Below, piece by piece: positions 59,723-64,000 of a stretch of DNA of 64,000 nt. A program made the translations under genes and the position numbers. The DNA comes from Paenibacillus silviterrae. Lineage in GTDB: Bacteria > Bacillota > Bacilli > Paenibacillales > NBRC-103111. The stretch lies in NCBI RefSeq assembly GCF_030167925.1, contig NZ_JASKUT010000002.1, positions 310,001 to 374,000 of the forward strand. Reading direction: 5' to 3'. How positions within the stretch are numbered: the first letter of the stretch is position 1; every line of letters starts with the position of its first letter. The notes under the pieces are model-generated. The model ran no database searches and had not been told where the DNA came from. It saw only the letters and a program-made list of their open reading frames with translations.

Positions 59723-61312
59723 ATGAAAAACAAGACTGTCAAAAGAAAATGGGCCATTGCTGTTTCTGCTTTAGCTGTAGTGGTAGCGGGCTGCTCGGGG
59801 AATGGCGGCTCAGGTGCCAGTGAAGCCCCTGCTCCAACGGGTGACGCAGCCAAGCCGTCTGCAAATGGCAAGGTACTAGACAAGAAAATCGAAGTCAGCG
59901 TTTATATGAGGCCCAGAACCGAGTCGGTGGAGTCGAACGAGCTGCCTTGGATGAAAGCGATCGTGGAGAAGACGAATGTGTACTTTAAGTGGCTGAAAGC
60001 GCCGAACGACAACAATGATTATATCCAGAAGTTTAACCTGACTCTGGCCGGCGGAGATCTCCCCGACCTGATGGAAGCGACGCCCGACCTCCTGAATAAA
60101 GGAGGAGAGAGCGGTGTTTTCGAGCCTCTGAACAAGCTGATCGATGAGCATTTGCCGAATTTCAAGAAGCTCGTTCAACAAAACCCCAAAATTTTGAAGG
60201 ATATTAAATCCGACGACGGCAATATTTATTTCTTTCCGCAAATTTCGGCGGTCAAGACAATCAACCTGAATATTTTTCGCCAGGATTGGCTAGATAAGGT
60301 TGGCATGAAGGCGCCGACCACCACGGATGAGATGTATCAGGTTCTCAAGGCGTTCAAGGAAAAGGACCCTAACGGCAACGGTGCTAATGATGAAATTCCG
60401 TTTACTACACGGAACAAGCTGAAGGGACTGCTGCCCTTTATCGAGCCGTTCGGCGTCTCATTGGAGGAAGAATTCTATGTAGAGAACAACCAGGTGAAAT
60501 ACTCCTTCACCAACCCGAAGCTGAAGGACGGACTGGCCTTTGCGGCCAAGCTTTACAAGGAAGGCCTGATCGACAAGGAGTATATTACCAATGATCAGAA
60601 GATTTGGGAATCCCGGTTTACGAATCAGGTTTCAGGCTCTACCTTTGATTCCTTCCCTCGGATCGAATATTTGGAGAAGCTAGTCGTCAAAGCGAATCCA
60701 AATGTCAATATGACAGGAAGCATCCCGCTCAAGGGACCAAGCATGGAGGCCTACACCAAGAGCCAGCAGACACTGATTAAGAACGGTTTCGCTATCAGCT
60801 CCAAGTCAAAATACAAGGTGGAGCTTGCCAAAATGCATGACTGGTTCTACAGCGATGAAGGTCAGCTTGCCCATAACTTCGGGGTACTCGGTCAAACCTA
60901 TATCATGGAGAACAATGTTCCTAAATATACGGACTTGATCATGAAGGATCCAAAGCAGTCTCCACTGCTCAAAATGTATGAGCTCGGCCACCGGGAATTT
61001 GCCTACCAGTGGGATATCCGTTATGAGAACGCGATGGTTACACCGAAGATTGAGAAAATCCGCGACTCGATCACTCCGTACATCAAGGACCGATACCCGC
61101 TTACCTTATCGTTCACCCAGGCGGAACGCGATGTGCTGAACTCAAAGCTTACGGAAATTACAACATACAAAGATGAAATGATGAATAAATTCATTATGGG
61201 TGCGGAATCCTTGGACAAATTCGATGATTTTGTTAAAAATATCGAGAAAATGGGTCTGGATCAAGTCCTTAAGATTCAACAAGCCTCTTACGACCGTTAT
61301 CAGAAGAGATGA
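59723..61312 (+). CDS. Extracellular solute-binding lipoprotein, LplA/YtcQ-like
   Basis: 529 residues with lipobox VVAGC (Cys at about residue 24), then an Ala/Pro-rich linker, then a binding domain starting VSVYMRPRTESVESNELPWMKAIVEKTNVYFKW. Features such as PDLMEATPD, KDPNGNGANDEIPFTTRNK with the DPNGNGxxDE calcium-loop motif, and FPRIEYLEKLV match this large family. It binds an oligosaccharide and passes it to the two permeases. GGAGG precedes the ATG. Confidence 0.93.
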   Translation: MKNKTVKRKWAIAVSALAVVVAGCSGNGGSGASEAPAPTGDAAKPSANGKVLDKKIEVSVYMRPRTESVESNELPWMKAIVEKTNVYFKWLKAPNDNNDYIQKFNLTLAGGDLPDLMEATPDLLNKGGESGVFEPLNKLIDEHLPNFKKLVQQNPKILKDIKSDDGNIYFFPQISAVKTINLNIFRQDWLDKVGMKAPTTTDEMYQVLKAFKEKDPNGNGANDEIPFTTRNKLKGLLPFIEPFGVSLEEEFYVENNQVKYSFTNPKLKDGLAFAAKLYKEGLIDKEYITNDQKIWESRFTNQVSGSTFDSFPRIEYLEKLVVKANPNVNMTGSIPLKGPSMEAYTKSQQTLIKNGFAISSKSKYKVELAKMHDWFYSDEGQLAHNFGVLGQTYIMENNVPKYTDLIMKDPKQSPLLKMYELGHREFAYQWDIRYENAMVTPKIEKIRDSITPYIKDRYPLTLSFTQAERDVLNSKLTEITTYKDEMMNKFIMGAESLDKFDDFVKNIEKMGLDQVLKIQQASYDRYQKR

Positions 61313-61327
61313 ACAAGAAATCCTGAG

Positions 61328-61353
61328 GGGGGCACTTGGAACAAAGTGCCCCC
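61328..61353 (+). terminator. Terminator-like hairpin after the LplA-like gene
   Basis: GGGGGCACTT (61328-61337) pairs perfectly with AAGTGCCCCC (61344-61353). Only a short TT follows, so termination may be incomplete. Confidence 0.7.
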
Positions 61354-61435
61354 TTAGGATATGCAAAAACATATGACAGATGAGGTATAATATGGTAGTT
61401 ATGGTATAAGGCCTATTAAACAAGGAGTGTGGATG

Positions 61436-62356
61436 ATGATTTACCGAGGGTTCGGCAGTACGGGCTGGAAGGTTTCTGCGATTGGCTTGGGTACCTGGAA
61501 TATTGGAAATCAATGGGGAGAGGTTGATGATGAGACCGCTTACGCAACGATACGTGCTTCGTTAGACCAGGGCGTGAATCTCTTCGATACCGCCGAGTCT
61601 TATGGAATTCCAAACGGCTTATCGGAGCAACGGCTGGGCAAAGCCTTGAGTGGCTTAAGGCATAACACATACATCGTTACGAAAATCGGTCATTTCGGCA
61701 AACGGACGGGCCAAGGTGTGCCATTGACCACACCGGACATGATCAGGCTATGTGCACATGCTTCCCTGCACAGGCTGCGAACCGATTGGATCGACGTGCT
61801 GCTGTGCCATATCGGAGATATTCAGGATCCGTCGGTATTCCTAGAGGGCTTTGAGATCTTGAAGCGGGACGGAGAAATCAGGGAATATGGAATCTCCACC
61901 AACAGCCTGGAGGTACTCAAAAGGTTTAATGCAAACGGAACCTGCCGTGTGGTCGAGGTTGAATATTCTCTCTTGCACAGGCAGCCCGAAGAAGAGTTCT
62001 TGCCGTATTGCGAGGATAATGGAATCGCCGTGCTGATTCGGGGTCCGCTTGCAATGGGACTGTTATCCGGGAAATATTCGGAAGCCTCTGTCTTCACCGA
62101 CAGTGTGCGTAACGGTTGGAATACGAATGGCGCAGGACGAAAGCAGTTCGAAGAACGCGTCCAAAGGGTGAAACAGCTCAAGCAGAGGCTCGAGCAGGAT
62201 GAAGACATGGCGACAACCGCGCTCCGTTATGTGATCTCCCACCCGGCGGCTGCAGTAGCCATACCAGGCGCAAAATCCCCTGAGCAGGCAGCTGCAAATG
62301 CCAAGGCAGGGGATCGACTGTTGACGGCTCAAGAGCTTGAGCGATTAAAACAATAG
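61436..62356 (+). CDS. Aldo/keto reductase family oxidoreductase
   Basis: About 306 residues. The start IYRGFGSTGWKVSAIGLGTWNIGNQWG is characteristic of the family, and the tetrad is visible: Asp and Tyr in NLFDTAESYG, Lys in IVTKIG and His in LLCHIGD; the cofactor end is VAIPGAKSPEQAAANA. ATG 61436 is eight bases after AAGGAG; ATG 61433 is also possible. It follows the LplABC-like importer and may act on a sugar brought in by it. Unlike the AKR at 5875, it has the full NADPH-binding C-terminus. Confidence 0.9.
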   Translation: MIYRGFGSTGWKVSAIGLGTWNIGNQWGEVDDETAYATIRASLDQGVNLFDTAESYGIPNGLSEQRLGKALSGLRHNTYIVTKIGHFGKRTGQGVPLTTPDMIRLCAHASLHRLRTDWIDVLLCHIGDIQDPSVFLEGFEILKRDGEIREYGISTNSLEVLKRFNANGTCRVVEVEYSLLHRQPEEEFLPYCEDNGIAVLIRGPLAMGLLSGKYSEASVFTDSVRNGWNTNGAGRKQFEERVQRVKQLKQRLEQDEDMATTALRYVISHPAAAVAIPGAKSPEQAAANAKAGDRLLTAQELERLKQ

Positions 62357-62374
62357 AATTTGTTTATTTGAAAT

Positions 62375-62397
62375 GACCTGAGGCCTAGTCTCAGGTC
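62375..62397 (+). terminator. Hairpin after the second aldo/keto reductase
   Basis: GACCTGAG (62375-62382) and CTCAGGTC (62390-62397) are perfect arms, followed by TTCGTG. Weak T run. Confidence 0.6.
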
Positions 62398-62656
62398 TTC
62401 GTGTGTCGAGCACTTTCCCTGATTTGACTCAATTAGATGTCATAAATATAATTGCTGCGGCAAAGAAAATGTCGCAGGACAACACGTTAGATGGAACAAC
62501 TTTCTTTTATGAAAATCCGTTAAAAGTGTGCAAGCTCCTTCGGTGACATTTTCCGTATATGATACCGAGTATGGGATCGATCAAACCGTAATCATTGGTT
62601 GCTTGGCTAAAGATGCATGGTCAGGCATCGCTTCGACAACCTGACCGCCCTAGTAG

Positions 62657-62860
62657 AGCATTGATAGCATAGATAACGGCATTCGACATGCTCTGGTTGA
62701 AAAATTGAAGCAAGCGAAGGCTTCGGCCTACAAAGGCAACACGAATGCCGTGCAAGCCCAACTCAAGGCATTTATGAATCAAGTGAACGCTCAGAGCGGA
62801 AAGGCTCTCACGGAACAACAGGCACAGGTATTGACCGATATTGTGCAGTTGCTGAAATAA
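62657..62860 (+). pseudogene. C-terminal remnant of a secreted protein with a FIMAH-like domain
   Basis: NGIRHALVEKLKQAKASAYKGNTNAVQAQLKAFMNQVNAQSGKALTEQQAQVL reads like the helical C-terminal FIMAH-type module found on large secreted enzymes of Paenibacillus. It has no start codon and is preceded by stops; the region 62400-62656 has short broken readings (DLTQLDVINIIAAAKKMSQDN) that may be more of the same gene. Confidence 0.55.
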
Positions 62861-62877
62861 TTGCTGCCTATAGAGCA

Positions 62878-63170
62878 TTACTTACACACAGAGGAGGGCG
62901 GGCATCCCTTGATTGATTTAAACACATTACTAAAGTAGGAAATGTCATGAAATCCACAACGCTCTGCGACCTCGGTTACAGAATAGCCGCCGGTAGATAA
63001 TAAGATCTCGGCTTGATTGATACGCATCTGGTTCAAATATTCCTTAAACGATATGCCGGTGTTGATTCTAAATAGTTTTCCGAGATAAAACAATCCGCGG
63101 AACCATAACGCGGTCGGCGCGAAGCTTCCAATTGCAAGTTTTTCCCCAATTTGCTCGCTGAGCATTAGAG
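62878..63170 (-). pseudogene. Truncated AraC family regulator
   Basis: The last helix-turn-helix and part of the first remain: YLGKLFRINTGISFKEYLNQMRINQAEILLSTGGYSVTEVAERCGFHDISYFSNVFKSIKGCPP. The first recognition helix is disrupted (LAIGSFAPTALWFRGLF), the C-terminal R/Y motif is altered (SSVCK), and no N-terminal domain follows upstream. Confidence 0.65.
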
Positions 63171-63226
63171 GGATTTTTAAAAAAATGTCGAATACCTGTT
63201 TCATCATTTGTAAAGGGGCGGCGCTT

Positions 63227-64000
63227 GTGCTCAAAAGGACCTTGATCGTCTGTCTTATTAGCTTGATTTCTTTTTCGCTAATTCCGCTATCCATCGTCAT
63301 GGATAAAGAAAAACAGCAGAAAGATTTAATGGTCCGGGATGGAGTAATGGACCTCTCTAAGTGGAATTATGAACAGAATAAGAGAATCAAGCTGGATGGT
63401 GAATGGGAATTTTATTGGAATCGATTGTTAACTACCGACGATTTCAACCAAGTAGGCAAACATAAGCCCCCTATTACAGATTTTATAAAGGTACCCTCTC
63501 CGTGGAATGGCAAAATAGTCAACGGCCAGCCCTTGCCCGCTTTTGGTTTCGCCACTTACCGAATGGTGCTGAAAAACATGCCCTTTAACGGAGTATTTGC
63601 TTTGAAAAAGACGAATATACGTTTTTCAAGCGCGGTTTATGCAAACGGGCACAAGCTCTTCGAGGATGGAAAACCGTCGGAGGAAGCAGCGAGTTACCGA
63701 TCAGGGAATGTTCCGCAAATCGGCTTTTTTCCTTCTGAGAAGAGAGACGTTGAAATTATCGTTCAGGTTGCCAATTATGATTATGTAAATGGAGGCATTC
63801 CGGTATCCATCTATTTTGGTGAACAAGATGCGATGAATGAGCTTCAGCAGAAGAGCGCGGCGCATGAATTCAGTACCTTCGCTATTCTCTGCACGCTTGC
63901 GCTAATATTCTTCATCTGCTTTGTAACGGCAGCGTTATATCGCAAAAAAGACTATACATTGCTGGTTTTTGCTGTAATTTGTTCGCTTTACGCAATTTAT
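63227..64000 (+). CDS. 7TM-DISM receptor (start only; runs off the right edge)
   Basis: 258 codons open to the window end. GTG 63227, with AAAGGGG nine bases upstream, gives a clear signal peptide (LKRTLIVCLISLISFSLIPLSIVM) followed by a jelly-roll ligand domain (DLSKWNYEQNKRIKLDGEWEFYWNRLL, VPSPWNG, FGFATYRMVLKN, VYANGHKLFEDG, VEIIVQVANYDYVNGG) and the first transmembrane helix of the 7TM unit. Such proteins usually end in a histidine kinase or other signalling output, out of view here. The first 60 bases lie opposite the frame of the araC remnant. Confidence 0.85.
   Translation, partial: MLKRTLIVCLISLISFSLIPLSIVMDKEKQQKDLMVRDGVMDLSKWNYEQNKRIKLDGEWEFYWNRLLTTDDFNQVGKHKPPITDFIKVPSPWNGKIVNGQPLPAFGFATYRMVLKNMPFNGVFALKKTNIRFSSAVYANGHKLFEDGKPSEEAASYRSGNVPQIGFFPSEKRDVEIIVQVANYDYVNGGIPVSIYFGEQDAMNELQQKSAAHEFSTFAILCTLALIFFICFVTAALYRKKDYTLLVFAVICSLYAIY

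Noticed and set aside
1-64000. CRISPR arrays, tRNA/rRNA genes, prophage or plasmid replication genes
   Set aside because: I looked for spaced direct repeats, cloverleaf-like CCA ends and phage or replication proteins and saw none; without a covariance search small RNAs could still be missed.

Overview
The window reads as a piece of a Paenibacillus-like chromosome: a spore-forming, carbohydrate-scavenging Firmicute with roughly balanced base composition. This rests on a spore-germination receptor operon, strong AGGAGG-type ribosome binding sites with frequent TTG/GTG starts, AraC regulators with an extracellular sensor region, Lpl/Ytc-type sugar importers and a protein with a copper-amine-oxidase N-terminal domain. 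No rRNA, tRNA, CRISPR array or intact insertion sequence was seen. Genes are dense and most sit in sugar or polyol uptake modules, each with its own regulator.

Layout. 1-5.1 kb (minus): ger operon gerAA-gerAC-small 2-TM protein-gerAB-gerAB', the last gene cut by the left edge. 5.4-6.8 kb: a VOC protein and an aldo/keto reductase. 7.3-15.5 kb: DeoR regulator, TarJ-like dehydrogenase, a complete Ugp-like ABC importer (ATPase, two permeases, binding protein), a cytosolic glycerophosphodiester phosphodiesterase and a secreted TagC-like propeller protein. Together these look like a teichoic-acid or glycerophosphodiester scavenging operon. 15.6-19.3 kb: ilvD and a secreted CAO-N/propeller protein. 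19.8-24.4 kb: orphan solute-binding lipoprotein, AraC regulator and GH31. 24.5-27.6 kb: GNAT genes (one decayed) and a DHA2 efflux pump. 27.8-32.8 kb: secreted protein, ABC-2 exporter, sensor kinase and response regulator. 33.0-36.4 kb: AraC, DUF1861 protein and a second orphan binding protein paralogous to the first. 36.8-40.1 kb: TetR, DoxX, an IS66 scrap, two SRPBCC genes (one frameshifted) and ArsR.

40.4-55.1 kb: a sugar catabolic island with two near-identical LacI repressors, two DUF1593 (nucleoside-hydrolase-like) proteins, a fucose/arabinose-isomerase-family enzyme, a split transketolase, an FGGY kinase and a GH78 rhamnosidase. Its own ABC importer survives only as a permease fragment and a binding-protein fragment. 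The enzyme set suggests glycoside cleavage, then isomerisation, phosphorylation and transketolase cleavage. 55.2-62.4 kb: membrane-bound AraC sensor-regulator, LplB/LplC/LplA-type importer and an aldo/keto reductase. 62.4-64 kb: degraded remnants and the start of a 7TM-DISM receptor cut by the right edge.

The two most interesting systems are the candidate teichoic-acid scavenging operon (7.3-15.5 kb) and the isomerase-kinase-split-transketolase island (40.4-55.1 kb). A dispersed intergenic repeat of about 178 bp occurs twice (6.86 and 19.38 kb). All functional statements come from reading the translations by eye; no database search was run.
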